Part shown: piece by piece, positions 10,827 to 22,636 of the stretch
Layout: the number at the start of each line of letters is the position of its first letter
How positions within the stretch are numbered: the first letter of the stretch is position 1
Assembly (NCBI GenBank): GCA_026873275.1
Contig: JANTUC010000004.1
Location: 2,046,001 to 2,110,000 of the forward strand
Direction: 5' to 3'
From: Pseudopithomyces maydicus
Lineage: Eukaryota > Ascomycota > Dothideomycetes > Pleosporales > Didymosphaeriaceae
Length of the DNA: 64,000 bases
Made by a program: the position numbers and the translations under genes
Notes under the pieces: model-generated
Databases searched by the model: none
What the model was told of the DNA's origin: nothing
What the model saw: only the letters and a program-made list of their open reading frames with translations

Positions 10827-11471
10827 ATGTCCAGCCGCGTGCCTTCCATAGCGTGCATCGGTGTCATAGGAAGACACGTGAGTGGATAGCCCCAGCCAGC
10901 CCGGGGAGCTCTGGCATAGTCGTATTGACTGCACCCCAGAACAATCCCCTCCACATCTCCCTGTTCCCCGCCGAGGAGCGGGCGCCGTTGGAGTTCCAGT
11001 TCCTTCTCTCGTCATGCCTGGACATCTTTGAAGCACGCCTCCCTCACAAGACCGTCGACCAGGACTTCGGCCTGCTCCAAGCAGTCGACGAGCGCTTGGC
11101 CATGTACGGCTGGCTGACCAACACGGGCGTCAAGTTCGTCGTTGTCGTCGACATGGAGGGCCGCCCAGCGAACCCCCTGGACATCAAATCCCCCATAGCA
11201 GTTGGACTGCGCGATGCAGATCTTAAACCAGTATGCAACCATCTAACCATGGGTTGGTGACTTGACCAATTGACCTCGACAGGCATTCAGGGCGCTGCAG
11301 ACGGCATACATCATGCTTCTGCGCAATCCGTTTTACAATCCGGATGAGCACTCGCCACTCACCGCGAACGGGGAGCAAAGGTCGGGCTCGACCCAAATCA
11401 CCAGTAAGAAGTTCATTCAAGAAGTCAAGAGAATTGGGGATACATGGGCGCCAGGCGTTAACATCATCTAA
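10827..11471 (+). CDS. TRAPP complex subunit, TRAPPC2L/Tca17 (sedlin family)
   Basis: Exons 10827-10877, 10940-11230 and 11283-11471, 176 residues. Exon 1 encodes MSSRVPSIACIGVIGRH and splices to NNPLHISLFP, the usual TRAPPC2L opening. Further conserved stretches are LLSSCLDIFEARLPHK, DFGLLQAVDERLAMYGW, NTGVKFVVVVDM and DLKPAFRALQTAYIMLLRNP. The longin/sedlin-like fold is a small adaptor in the TRAPP vesicle-tethering complex, acting at the Golgi. The introns are 62 and 52 bp with clean GT/AG. Shares a promoter region with NDUFS7. Confidence 0.94.
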
Positions 11472-11760
11472 ACCACAAAGTCATTTTAGCCATCCATGTG
11501 GGCGGCTGTTGCATTTCCAGGCGTTGTAGAATTGGGTCGATACCTTTCCATAAATCATTTTACGAAAATTACTACCTTCCACCTGCTATCATCATACTCG
11601 GGCCAGCCATTTCAACTACTTTCATTGCTCGTGCTTGATCGGTGCCAGCCGATTCCAGTGTCGCGGATCTGGTACCAGCCCCAATCTAACCTAGCGCCGA
11701 TCCGACGACGACACCTCGGTCTTTCACATCACACACCCATCTTCATTCCATCAAGCTCAA

Positions 11761-14016
11761 ATGCCACCAAATGGATCTAGTCTCACCATTACGAACCCCC
11801 TCGTCCTCTACAGGAGTCTTGTAGCAACTAAACACATCCAGCCTGACCCAGCACAACATCGTCTCGGTATAGTATATGACATCAACATGTCCAGTGCCAA
11901 GGCCGGCATCTAACAATTTATTTCAGCACTTCATCTACAGAAGCTTTACGAGAAGCTCATAGACTATGAGCCTAGTATCGAGTACTCTGACCGACTGAAG
12001 CAGCTTAGTCGGGCTGTAGGTTCCGCCCAAAATGTGCCCCCAGAGCGGGCTCCTATCGGCACGAGAGGCATATGGACCTCTCTCCTTGCACAGAAAGAGA
12101 AGCGAGACTCACTTGCATTGACAAGGACGCTCACTAGTCATGAAGCTGCCATGGCTCTGCAGAGCCCAAAAGGTCTCATGCTACACGGTGAAGTTGGTAC
12201 CGGAAAATCCATGCTGATTGACCTGTTCGCGGACTGTCTGCCAAATCGTAAGAAACGAAGATGGCACTTCAACACATTCATGCTCGATACCTTCTCAAGG
12301 TTGGAACAACTACGTCTTACAAGGTCTTCAATGCTCCACGGAACTACTCAAGATGAGTACTCCCTGCTCTGGCTAGCCCGCGATCTTATCGAAAAATCTC
12401 CCATCCTATTCCTCGACGAGTTCCAGCTTCCCGATCGCGCGGCCTCCAAAGTTTTGTCCAACTTGATGACTAGTTTCTTTCAGCTTGGTGGCGTGCTGAT
12501 TGCAACAAGTAATCGTATGCCCGAAGAACTGGCCAAAGCTGCGGGAATGGAGTTCGCAAGACCGGTCTCTCGTCTGAGCAGGCTTGGTTGGCGCTTAGGT
12601 ATGCAGGGTGTAGTGGGGAGAGACGATGGTCCAGGACAAAAGGGCGAGTTCGCACAATTCTTGGAGGTACTGCGTACAAGGTGCGAAGTTTGGGAGATGG
12701 AAGGTAAAAACGACTATCGGCGGATGGCTGGTTTGGAGGGATCTTCCACCCAGCCGAAGCAGATAAAAGAAGCTACCGGTTTGAATGGCAGTGTTTCGGC
12801 ACCAAATTTTGAACCAACATCCATCCACGAGCATGATGATTCAACACCATCGGATCAAGAAGACACGCTTCCTAAACACTACCTCATCGCGCCACCACCT
12901 GCCGCTACAGATGCCGCGATGACATCCTACCAACAATCCCTGCTCTCATCCATGGAAACACTTCTCTCTAGACCTATCACGCAGCGTATTCCTTGGACCT
13001 CTTTCGCCCTAAAAGTCTACAACCGGCCACTCATCGTCCCCAAACAATACAACGGCATCGCCCTCTTCACCTTCAACGAGCTCTGCGGCGCCACCCTTGG
13101 TCCCGCAGACTACATCACCCTCTGCTCCGCCTATCACACCATCATCATAACCAACATCCCCGTCCTCACTCTCCTCCACAAGAACGAAGCCCGCAGGCTC
13201 ATCACCCTCCTCGACGCCATGTACGAAGCCCGCTGCCGCCTCCTCGTAACCGCCTCCGTGGGCCCCGACTCCCTCTTCTTCCCCACCACACCTACGGCCC
13301 CAAATTCTGAAGACGACACTCTCACCACCGATGCCGTCCACCCAGAAACCTACTCCGAGATCCACCAAGACCTCACGTCTCCGTTCCGCCCCAACGTCTC
13401 CTCGTACGACCCCTCGCTACCCATGGACTCCCTAGAAGACGACCCTCCGAACCGGTTCCGGCGCCCTGGCTCCTCTTTCACCGACGAGCGGCGCGGCGGG
13501 GTCGGCGCGGGGCCAGACTTTGCGCAGATCGGTGGGCTGACGGGTGAGGATGAGCGGTTTGCTGTCAAGCGCGCGGAGAGCCGTATCTGGGAAATGTGTT
13601 CTGCACGGTGGTGGGAGCGTGCGGGGTCGGTGGCTGGGTGGTGGAGGCCGTTGCCGAGTGAGGCAAGACACTGGGAGAGATCTTCTCCACCTCCAAGGCC
13701 TGTTCCTGTGGCAACGACGGTTGTCGATGAGAAGGTAACGCGTGGGTCTTTGGGGGAAGGGGCGGGGCACTCGGATGGAAGAGTGGACGAGGGTGCAAAG
13801 ACAAAGGACGATATATTTAAGCATGGGGCGAGTCCGTTTCGGACGGTGGATGAAGCGCCACCGAAGATTGGATGGACGCATATTTGGGGGACGGTGAGGT
13901 GGGGGAAGAGGGCTGGGGCGTGGGGGAAGGGAGTAGATGGGTTGGAAGAGCGGCAGAAGGAGAGGGAGTCAGGTACTAAGATGTCTGATGAGGATGATGT
14001 AGCGAAGCAGAAGTGA
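11761..14016 (+). CDS. Afg1/LACE1-like AAA-type ATPase
   Basis: Exons 11761-11866 and 11927-14016 (60-bp intron with a CTAAC branch point), 731 residues. The early part NPLVLYRSLVATKHIQPDPAQHRL joins ALHLQKLYEKLIDYEPS, characteristic of the family. Walker A is GEVGTGKS at about residues 123-130 and Walker B ILFLDEF at about 195. Afg1/LACE1 proteins are known in mitochondrial protein quality control. No clear presequence is visible after the chosen Met (MPPNGSSLTITNPL), so an upstream exon or other location is possible. The C-terminal ~200 residues are a Pro/Gly/Arg/Trp-rich extension of unclear role. Confidence 0.9.
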
Positions 14017-14474
14017 TTGGATAGAGTAGCTTAGAGAAAGATAGATTCTCAATTACACGTCTGCACTCTTACCAGGCGTTCATTTCCTTCTGTCATTAGA
14101 AATAAGCTTGTGATTGTGGGATATTCTCGCAAGGTACACTAGAAGCTAAAATTCATTTCCCAACGCCCTTGTCCATTTTTTTATTCGCTCAGAGTTGGTG
14201 ACAAAAATTGTAACAGTATCAACCAAAGATAGACTTTTAACTTGCACATGAGACTTGCAAAAGCAGAAACTTGACAACACGGCTCATTCTGTCCACTAAA
14301 AGATGGAATGAAAAAAATTGCAGTTTTCCCAATCGCTGCTTTTGAGAACGCCTTGTACATTTGAGCATACATTATCACTTGATTGAGATGGAAAGGCCGT
14401 AGTACTCGGAACGTTGTGTTACAGTTCTTCGATTTTTTTGTGGCGGCAAGTTGACAGCTCAGCCATCATCTTGC
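14017..14474. other. Convergent 3' intergenic region
   Basis: AT-rich stretch between the Afg1 and ornithine carbamoyltransferase stop codons; 3' UTRs expected. Nothing else seen. Confidence 0.45.
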
Positions 14475-15554
14475 TTACTGAATCTTTCCCTTATTCACGA
14501 CAAACGACTCCAGGACGGAGATGGCCGACCACAACCTGTTCTCGGCTTCCCTGAAGACGACTGATCGAGGCCCGTAGAAGACCTCGTCGCTGACCTCGTC
14601 GGGATGCCTGGGCAGGCAGTGCATGAACGACCAGCTATCCTTGGCGCCTCCTCGCTTGGCGAGCTCGGAGGTGATCTGGAAGCCCTCGAAGGCCTTCAGC
14701 CTCCTGGCGGTTTCCTCTTCCTGTCCCATGGACACCCAGGTATCGGTGACGAGAATGTCGGCGTTCTTGACGGCTTCCTCGGGCACCGTCGTCTCGATCA
14801 GCTTTCCAGGGTTGGTGGTTGTGGAAGCTGCCTGGTTGATGATTTCGCGCATGAATGCGGGAATCTCGTAGCCCTTGGGTGTCGCAACGGCAATGTCGAC
14901 ACCAAGCTTGGCGGCGCCAATGGCAAGATCGAAGAGCACGTTGTTGGCATCACCGACCCAAGCAATCTTCATACCCTCCAGTCCCAGCGATGTGGTCGAG
15001 GTGGACGGGTTGATCTCGGAGATGGTGAGGAAGTCGGCGATGATCTGCTTGGGGTGGTAGAGGTCGGAGAGGGCGTTGATGACGGGGACGGACGAGTGCT
15101 TTGCAAGGTCGGCAACGTCCGAGTGCAGGCCCACGCGGGCGACGATGGCGGCCGTCATGCTGGACAGCACGACGGAGGTGTCGTAGAGAGACTCGTTGAC
15201 GCCCAATTGGATGTCTTCCTTGCCCAGGAACATGGGGCTGCCCCCAAAGGCGGCGATGGCGCCCTCGGTGGACACGCGGGTGCGCGTACTCCGCTTGCTG
15301 AAGGTCATGGCGACCGTCTTGCCGGCGAGGGCGGAGGAGAGGTGGGGCCAGCCGTTGCCGGACTTGATGTCTGTCTTGTGCTTCCCGGCATTGCGGACGA
15401 GGGTGGTGAGCTCGGCGGGGGTGAGGTCGGCGATGGAGAGCAGATGCCGGGGCGCAAAGGGCGAGGTCTGGGGAGTCGCGGGCGAGCTGGAGCTGGCGTA
15501 GGAGCGGCACTGCAGCTTCCTCAAGCTTCGGATTGCGGGGCGGAGGGAAGACAT
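14475..15554 (-). CDS. Ornithine carbamoyltransferase, mitochondrial
   Basis: A single exon of 359 residues. It transfers a carbamoyl group from carbamoyl phosphate to ornithine, giving citrulline in arginine synthesis. The start MSSLRPAIRSLRKLQCRSYA gives an Arg/Ser-rich matrix-targeting sequence; the frame is open upstream to 15665 but without such a leader. The carbamoyl-phosphate loop is SKRSTRTR (STRTR at residues 89-93). FLGKEDIQLGVNES, HPKQIIADFLTI and the ornithine-side SFMHCLPRHPDEV (about residues 309-321, Cys of HCLP) are present. Length and motifs are complete. Divergent from Tag1. Confidence 0.97.
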   Translation of the reverse strand: MSSLRPAIRSLRKLQCRSYASSSSPATPQTSPFAPRHLLSIADLTPAELTTLVRNAGKHKTDIKSGNGWPHLSSALAGKTVAMTFSKRSTRTRVSTEGAIAAFGGSPMFLGKEDIQLGVNESLYDTSVVLSSMTAAIVARVGLHSDVADLAKHSSVPVINALSDLYHPKQIIADFLTISEINPSTSTTSLGLEGMKIAWVGDANNVLFDLAIGAAKLGVDIAVATPKGYEIPAFMREIINQAASTTTNPGKLIETTVPEEAVKNADILVTDTWVSMGQEEETARRLKAFEGFQITSELAKRGGAKDSWSFMHCLPRHPDEVSDEVFYGPRSVVFREAENRLWSAISVLESFVVNKGKIQ

Positions 15555-15964
15555 GGTGCTTGGTGGAGGGGAGTCAGCTTCACGGGGGGCAATTGAAGCT
15601 TTGTACGGCGACCAAAGAGCCACGGCCTGAGTCACACGCCCTTGGACTGTGATTTTTTTCGACAATCCTCACCGACTCATGCGTCACGCGAAATCTGGGG
15701 TCGTCCGTTATCGCTTCCGCCCTGGCCCATCCCTGCTAGCGCCAAGCTCAGCCGGGCCCATGATGACGCCTCCAGCCCTCAACCTCACGACTGCGCCATG
15801 ATCCAGTACACCTACCTACACCTACACCCACCTATACCTACCCATCTGCCTGCCTGCACAACACACCCATCTCTCCGCCTGGGTGCTCTCCCCGACTGGA
15901 CCGCTACATGAATCGCATCGCCTAGGAGCCGGCCTCTGCGCACTGCGACTTGCACCGCCCAGCC
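15555..15964. promoter_or_regulatory. Divergent promoter, ornithine carbamoyltransferase / Tag1
   Basis: 410 bp between start codons. It contains an imperfect CTACA/CCTAC-rich tract at about 15809-15845. General amino-acid control (Gcn4/CpcA) would be expected for the arginine gene, and a related TGACTCA-like motif (cTGAGTCAc) occurs at about 15629-15635, 75-80 bp upstream of the ornithine carbamoyltransferase start. The site is seen; its function is inferred. Confidence 0.5.
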
Positions 15965-18809
15965 ATGGACACACCCGATTACGGTGGCGCATGGGGCGAT
16001 TCGACCCGCGCCAGCTCCCGCCCTGCCTCCCAGAAGTCGGGTCACTCTTCGCGCACCGCACGCTCGCACATCTCCAGTCCGCCGTCGGAGGCTTCTCCAC
16101 TATTAGTAAGGCCCGAGGAGGAGGATCACGACGTCGAGGATGACGAACACGCAACCGCCAGCACCTCGCTGCTCCGAACACTGAGCAACACCTCGTCAAC
16201 GAGGTCCCAGGATAAGAGGCCCTTCTGGAAGAAAAGATGGCCCAGCATCGTAGCCCTCGCCGTGCTGGTCCTCGCCGTGGTCTGCATCATGCTTGGCTTC
16301 CTGGCCACCGAGGGCATAGAAGAGTACGCCATTCAGGCTGCCGACTTCAAGCCCACAAAACTGTCGCTGGACTCGCTGACCGACACCGGGGTTCGTGTCC
16401 AGGTGGAGGGAGACTTCAGCATGGACGCATCCAAGGTGCAGAAGGAGAGCGTGCGCAACATTGGTCGCTTCAGTACCTGGATCGCAAGCGAGGTCGAGAC
16501 CGGGGCAACCGAAGTCGATGTCTATCTGCCCGAGTACGACATGGTCCGCGTGGGGACCGCCAAGATACCTGCTATCAAAGTGAGCATTCGCAACGGCCAT
16601 ACCACCCACGTTTCGTTCTTCGCCCACCTCGAACCTGGCCGCTTTGACAACCTACGTAACATTGCCAACGACTGGATGGACGGACGTCTTGGTCAGATCC
16701 GTCTCAAGGGGAAAGCCGATGTTCCTCTGCGCTCTGGTCTTATTCGTCTTGGTTCGCAGACTATCGTAGAGTCCTTCACCTTTCAAGGTATGTGCATCAA
16801 CCGGGGACGTGGCATTGCTGATGCGAACGTGTGCTAATAGTTCCTCGTCTGCAGGAGACAAACTTCCTTCGGTCCCTCGGTACAATATCACAAGGCTCAA
16901 TCTTCGAGAACAACGACCAGGGCATAAGGGCATGGGTGCCGACGTTTCCATTATGGTGACCAACGACTTCCCTGTCCAGCTTACCATCCCCCCGTTGCCG
17001 TTGACGTGCTTGTCGACGGGTGTCTGGAATCCGATCAGCATATCATGGTCGGCACTGCCGAGACAGCATCACTTTATGTTCAACCAAAAACTGACGTGGA
17101 AGTGAATGTGACCGGTCGTGTAGACACCTTACCAGAGGCTCTTACTGAGACCTGCCCAGGCTCTTCCAAGTCGCCATTAGATTCGCTTTTGGGTGATTAC
17201 ATGCATGGCCAAGATGCCAAACTCTACGTCAGTTGCTGCAACTTCCCTGATCCCGAGACCCCTGCATGGGCACACGATCTCCTCAAAGATATCACTGTCC
17301 CCGTCCCACTACCTGGCCACGAGATGGGGAAACTTATTAGGAACTTCTCCCTTGCGGATGTCCATTTCCACCTCCCGGACCCTTTCGCCGAACCCGGAAC
17401 ACCCGAGGCAGCTCCAAAGATATCCGCCGTTGTCAAGGTAGAGATCAACATACCCAACCAAATGAACTTCCCACTCGATGTAAACCGCGTCAAAGCCGAC
17501 GCAGACATATTTTATCACGGAAAACTTCTTGGAACACTGGATTTGAAGAAATGGCAGGAAGCCAATTCGACCAGAATCGATGCCCACGGGAGCGATGGGC
17601 CTTCGCTCATGGTGGAGTCTGACATTCAGAAAGCTCCTATCAACATTAAGGATGACGATTTGTTTAGCGAGGTTGTTCAAGCTTTGATATTCGGAAGCAA
17701 GGGTGTCACAATGCATGTTAAGGCTGCTGTCAGTGTCAAGGTGGATACACCCATGGGCGGATTTGCAGTGCGGGAGATCCCTGCGGAAGGGGTAGTCCCG
17801 GTCAAACGTTCGTGACCCTGTCCAGTTCGTGCTCCAAAAACCAGGATGGCCTCTTTGCGGCAGTTGCTAACACTTCGATCCAGCAATTGGAAGCGGGCAC
17901 GATGGACACGGGGGACCAGCTCACAACATCAGCTCCTTAGCTCCCAAAGTTGGAAACCTTTCCATCGTCGACACGACTCGCACCTCCATCACCCTGCAAG
18001 CAAACGTCAACATTACCAACCCCACCAATTATTCGGCCACTGTGCCCTACTTCAACATTAACATCCTGGTGAACGAAACCATCGTGGGCCAAGCCATCGC
18101 AAAAGATATGCACGTCCACCCAGGAAACAACACAAACCTTCTCGTGACTGCGGTTTGGGACCCATACACACACAGCGGCGCCAAAGGAAAGGAAATCGGG
18201 AGACAACTCCTTTCGCAGTACATCTCTGGTACGACCCCCTCCATTACATTCTGCGCACTCCATCTAACGCACGCAGGCTACAACGTCTCCCTCACGTTCC
18301 AAGCCCACAACGGCACCATCCCCTCCCAACCTGCCCTCGGTTCCATCCTCTCCCAATTCCCCATCACCCTGCCCGCACCCCACCTTTCCACCCCAAAAAA
18401 TCCCAGCGACGGCCCCTCCGACCCCGACGAGCCCTCCGACGGCAAAACTCACTTCATCCGCTCCGCAACCATGCACATCCTCTCTTCCACTGCACTCTTC
18501 ACGCTTGCTTCCCCTTTCTCCAGCACCACCATGTTCATCACCACACTCAACGCAACGGCCTATCACGAGGGTCATCCTAGTGGGAAGATCCTTTACGAAT
18601 TGCCCTTTGCGGTTCCTCCGGGCTTGTCGGAAACACCCAGATTACCTGTGGATTGGAGCATTGGTAGCGTGGGGTACGATGCTATTCGCAAAGCGCTGGG
18701 GGGCACATTACGATTGAGTGCGTTTGCAGACGTGGGCATTAGGATTGGGAATTGGAGGGAGAGTGTTTGGTATAAGGGTGGGAGCATCGGGGCGGCGGTG
18801 AGATTGTAG
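15965..18809 (+). CDS. Tag1-like vacuolar membrane protein, with an apparent frameshift
   Basis: Exons 15965-16787, 16855-17807, 17884-18228 and 18277-18809 (introns 67, 76 and 48 bp). About 884 residues if one base is added at the C6 run 16988-16993. The cytosolic N terminus is Ser-rich, a single membrane segment follows (WPSIVALAVLVLAVVCIM, residues about 92-114), then a large lumenal part with LEA-like repeats and many N-glycosylation sites. This layout matches yeast Tag1 (YLR173W-type), which acts in ending autophagy at the vacuole; fungal databases often mislabel it a pre-rRNA processing protein. Frame 1 gives ADVSIMVTNDFPVQLTIPP; the next frame resumes with VDVLVDGCLESDQHIMVG. Both halves are conserved-looking, so the break is more likely an assembly error than decay. 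The 48-bp last intron is a multiple of three and reads through. Confidence 0.85.
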
Positions 18810-19413
18810 ATGGTGTAGAGATGAGGAGAGGGGCCGGGATTGTGTTTGTATATGTGTATAACATTCTCGAGGGGCTTTTTTTAAGGGGATAGATGGGTGG
18901 ATGGATGGATGGATGGATGGAAAGGATTGTTATTTGGTATATCGGGGTCATCGCATTCGTATCATTATTGTAGACATACATCGTTAGGTGAAAGATGCAA
19001 AGCAATGTCGCGACGATTTTTTTGGTTCTTCTGGTGCTGGGGCGAGACTATGGTGATGAGAGGCCGTCTGCCTAGTTGAAGTACTAAACATACAGCAATG
19101 AATCTGTGTGTATTGACTTGTAGTGTATATACATATATCTCTTTCCCTCTGTATTTGAAAGAGTTATGAGCGTGGTAGTACACTTGGGATGCCTACACAA
19201 CTATATATGCAACTAGGTTTTCCAGAGAAAAAAAAACTGGAAACGCAGATACCAGCAGCGTTGACCGCTTCGACCGCTTCGACCGCAAAGTCCATGACTC
19301 AACGCGGCCTTCTATTTAACCTGTCGAACTTGCCGTCCCCAGGCTATCCCATTTACGTGCGCAATGACCATGTTGCCAACTCGATGGAGCCAGCCTCATG
19401 TGTCAGGGTGCAC
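18810..19413. other. 3' flank of Tag1 with a GGAT microsatellite
   Basis: Contains a GGAT tetranucleotide run (about six units) at 18898-18920. No gene was recognised. Confidence 0.5.
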
Positions 19414-19542
19414 CTTCGCTTGCGAGTGAGTGACCACCCTAGGTCTTCATGAAAACCTTCGCTTGTGAGAGAGGTACCACCCTACAGATGCATGAAAACT
19501 TTTGCATGAGAGTGAGGTAACACCCTACCTATCCATGAAAAC
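19414..19542. repeat. Minisatellite: three 43-bp tandem units
   Basis: Three head-to-tail copies occupy 19414-19456, 19457-19499 and 19500-19542. Each is exactly 43 bp, contains CACCCTA and ends CATGAAAAC. Copies 1 and 2 are closest at their 5' ends (CTTCGCTTG), and copy 3 has drifted (TTTTGCATG). The array is intergenic and has no coding frame through all copies. Confidence 0.85.
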
Positions 19543-19649
19543 ACCCTTCTCGTTCGTCATCGTCAAGGTATCATGTTTTCATTACGTGGGATCGCTGCAC
19601 ACAAGTTAGATTGTCCGTGGGATATGTAGTCCCTTACTCCCTCTCCAGT

Positions 19650-20156
19650 TCAACACACTAGCATTGACCGATAATTAGCGAGATTGCCCGCTGACAAAAA
19701 GTCTGCGTTCGAGACACCCCCATCCCATGAGTTGTTGTGAGCATCGGATACCCGAGCAACTTTTCTCGATAGAATAAGGTGGTGCAATTCCCATCTCGCC
19801 ATTCCTAGAGCGGAAAGCTGCTCGTTGAGTCGGGTTCCCGCACGAGTCTTTACCCGCGCTACTGACTCAATCGCTACGACCAACGCCTGACCCATAAGAG
19901 CGATACGCGGGTCGTGGAGCGTCGTCAGTCCCCATGCGGCAGCCTTGTACCGGCGCGGCTGTTCTTGCCCAAGAGGTACATATGTGTAAGGGGAGGCTTG
20001 GGACGCCTGACGAGCGTCAACAATAGTAACGGTCGAGTATTGATCCGTGGCGTCCAGGATGACCCAAGCGGAATGAGGGTGAGTGGGTAGAGTCCCGGCA
20101 CGATACGATACAAACGATGGGGTGAGGTGAGGCAGCTCCTGTGGGACCAGCAGCCC
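19650..20156 (-). other. Unassigned 169-codon open frame (possible exon or gene remnant)
   Basis: The minus strand is open between a TAG at 20157-20159 and a TGA at 19650. The first ATG is at 19895, giving only 81 residues. A possible acceptor (cccacag) lies at about 20143, so an exon is conceivable. The translation has an ordinary protein-like composition, for example VILDATDQYSTVTIVDARQA, LTTLHDPRIALMGQALVVAI and LNEQLSALGMARWELHHLIL. I do not recognise it. An open frame of this length is only mildly unusual by chance in 64 kb, so the call is weak. Confidence 0.25.
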
Positions 20157-22636
20157 CTATCGCCTTGTTACGTGTGTAGTGGATGTTATGTGAGTATCAT
20201 GTATGTCGCCCACACGCGATAAGTGGGAACGGTGACGACGACGGGTGAACGGCGAACAAACGAACGGGTGTCAAGGAGAGCCTGCAGATAAGACAGCCAC
20301 AGAGCCTTACATACAGTACACGCAACCGGGCGTTTTTTTCTTCTGGGCAACGGCTTTCTCCATGGTCCATGCTCGTAACGGCCTGCAGTTGCTGTGGTAC
20401 GTGGATCATGACAGGCAGTTTTCGGCGGGAGTCCATGCTTGAGACAGCGCCGTCACCTTCCTTTCCGAACGCGACGTGAGGCACAGACGATAAGCGCGAG
20501 CCGCGTTCGCGCATGCAGGGCCAAGCCACGTTGTGAAGGGTGGTGGTTTTGCCGTTGCGTGCGAGGCTGGCGGAGAGAAGGCATCCGAAATAGACACTGT
20601 GTTGAGGTAATGATGGCGTTGTATCTGCGCTTGTTATATCAGCGCTAGAGTTCGTCCAGCTGCAGTCACCACGAGAGACGGGGCGTTTGGTGCTTTGCAT
20701 CGCATTGCGGAAAGGAGAAAAAGCTCTGGTCATCAGTACGTGGAGCATGAAAACGCTTCCCCGGGAACCGTTAGTTCAAGGAGCCGTGTTGGAGTTCTCC
20801 ATATGTGTCAACGGATGTGGGCAAAGTGGGTCCTGAAAATCACTCGACATGGTCGCGAACGGCAAGTGCACGGTTCGTCACCTCGAGGCAACTTTCCAGC
20901 CGGGCCAATGCTGACATGAATCTGCAGTGAGGCGAAAAGGGCGATCCCGACGTCAGGCGTCCCAGAGCAAGCCATGGGCTACACTTCTGTGTAACGCGAA
21001 GCGGATCGGCTCGCAGAGACATGCATCATGTCTATTTGCAAGTTGATGTATTTCGTGCCGTGCTTTTGTTCTTTGTCTACTACGGTATTAGGATGAGGAC
21101 CCAATCCTTGGATTGGATGTGCGGTGAGACGGGCCAACGGAAATGTGGAGGCTGGACGGCTTGCTCATACAGGCTGATGAAATTGTGGGATAGGGAAGCA
21201 AAGGTCAATCCCAAGCGTGGCACCTGCGGTTGCACAGGACGAGACATGTGAACAGTGAGCATGGCGGTGCAGGTCAGGTCCTGCCCAGGTGGTCAGGTCT
21301 TGAGCTCGGGAGTGCAGGAATTTCTCGTCTGCCAGCAAGGTTCGTTTGATGCTGGTAAGACGGGGTGGTGGGGGTGGATCCTTGCTTTCCCGAGCCGTAT
21401 CGGCGTGTGCCATCTCAGAGACACGTTCAACCTGACCTCTCGGGGAACAATGCGCTTGGGCAAGTGAGACATGCAGCAGCGGGCTCGACGAGTCTGTGCT
21501 CAGGAGGCCAGGAGGATTCGATGCAGCCTTGCAACCTGGATCCCGCGTTCCCCGTGATTGGAAGGGCCACGTGATGGGAGCGATTCCAAGGTTCTATAGG
21601 TACCGTATCTAGATGCCGCAAGGTCAGCGTATGGGCCAAATTCCCGGAAGCCACAAACTAGGGTGTCGACATATTCACAGATTCCGGATTGGTTGCTCGG
21701 CCGTACCTACTTGGTCTGTCCGAATGACAGCTGCAATGCGCCGTATGCAGGATATCCTGCTGTAGCGCAGAAGAGCCGTGACGTGGCGTAGGGCCGTGTT
21801 GTCGCTACATCGAGTCCTAGTCTGTGTCAAATTTACGAGTGGGAAACAGTCCAAGTATGGATGAGGTCCAGGACACGAATAGGGAATAGCGCGATATGGC
21901 TTCAGTGTTGGAGACAAGTTGAAGTGTTACTGTTATGACATGTACAGCCACGACCAATGGACATCAACACGTACGTCATTTTTCATCTTCCAAGTACGGC
22001 CGAAGGGTGCATTGGTGTACGTATAGACAGCAGCAAAGAGAGCGTGCCCAGGTGTGTGTGCGTGGAGACGATCGTGTTCCGAAGAGGCTTGGTTCGGATG
22101 GAAAGCAAGCTGGTTGTACTCGGGAAGGCGCAGCCGATGGGTGCAAGGTTGATTTCTTCAGAACAAGCCTCAAGAACCATACATTCGGGAAGCAGCAGAT
22201 GCGAGTACTCTAAGGCATAGGCGCATCATTGCCTAGGCATGATTTATGTAATTCGAGTGCGCTAGTGTACCTACTAGATGCGGTAACGACGTGGTGGCTT
22301 AGATCCCTCCATGCCACAACATAGCCATCCGTACAAGCTGCTTCATCATCCGAATGACTATCAACGGTGGATCAGAAGTTTCTATTGGTAACGCCACGAG
22401 GCCGTCTGTACCCGTATCTTGACCTCGTACAAAGTACGAGCCGGTCAGGATCCACTCCAGCTCAAGCACCAGCCCTAAAGCCCTCCAGGGGTCCAGCTAC
22501 ACGAATCCAAGTAGAGTCTTGAAGCACTGGCCCCGGTTTGTCTTTAGCTTCACATGCCCCTACGTAGTACGCGTCAACGAGAAGCGTGTCTATGGGTATT
22601 TTGCATCGCTTGTATGTATGAAGTCTTGTCCAGAAT
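20157..22636. other. Gene-poor region
   Basis: About 2.5 kb without a convincing gene. A 183-codon minus-strand frame at 20197-20748 has no recognisable motif or splice context and I regard it as chance. The right end includes the 3' flank of Yvh1. No transposon features were seen. Confidence 0.4.

Noticed and set aside
14604..15596. 330-codon plus-strand frame over the ornithine carbamoyltransferase gene
   Set aside because: Exact shadow of a strongly conserved gene; Gly/Asp/Val-rich, no motifs.
20197..20748. 183-codon minus-strand frame
   Set aside because: No motif, composition irregular, no splice partner; length within chance expectation for this GC content.
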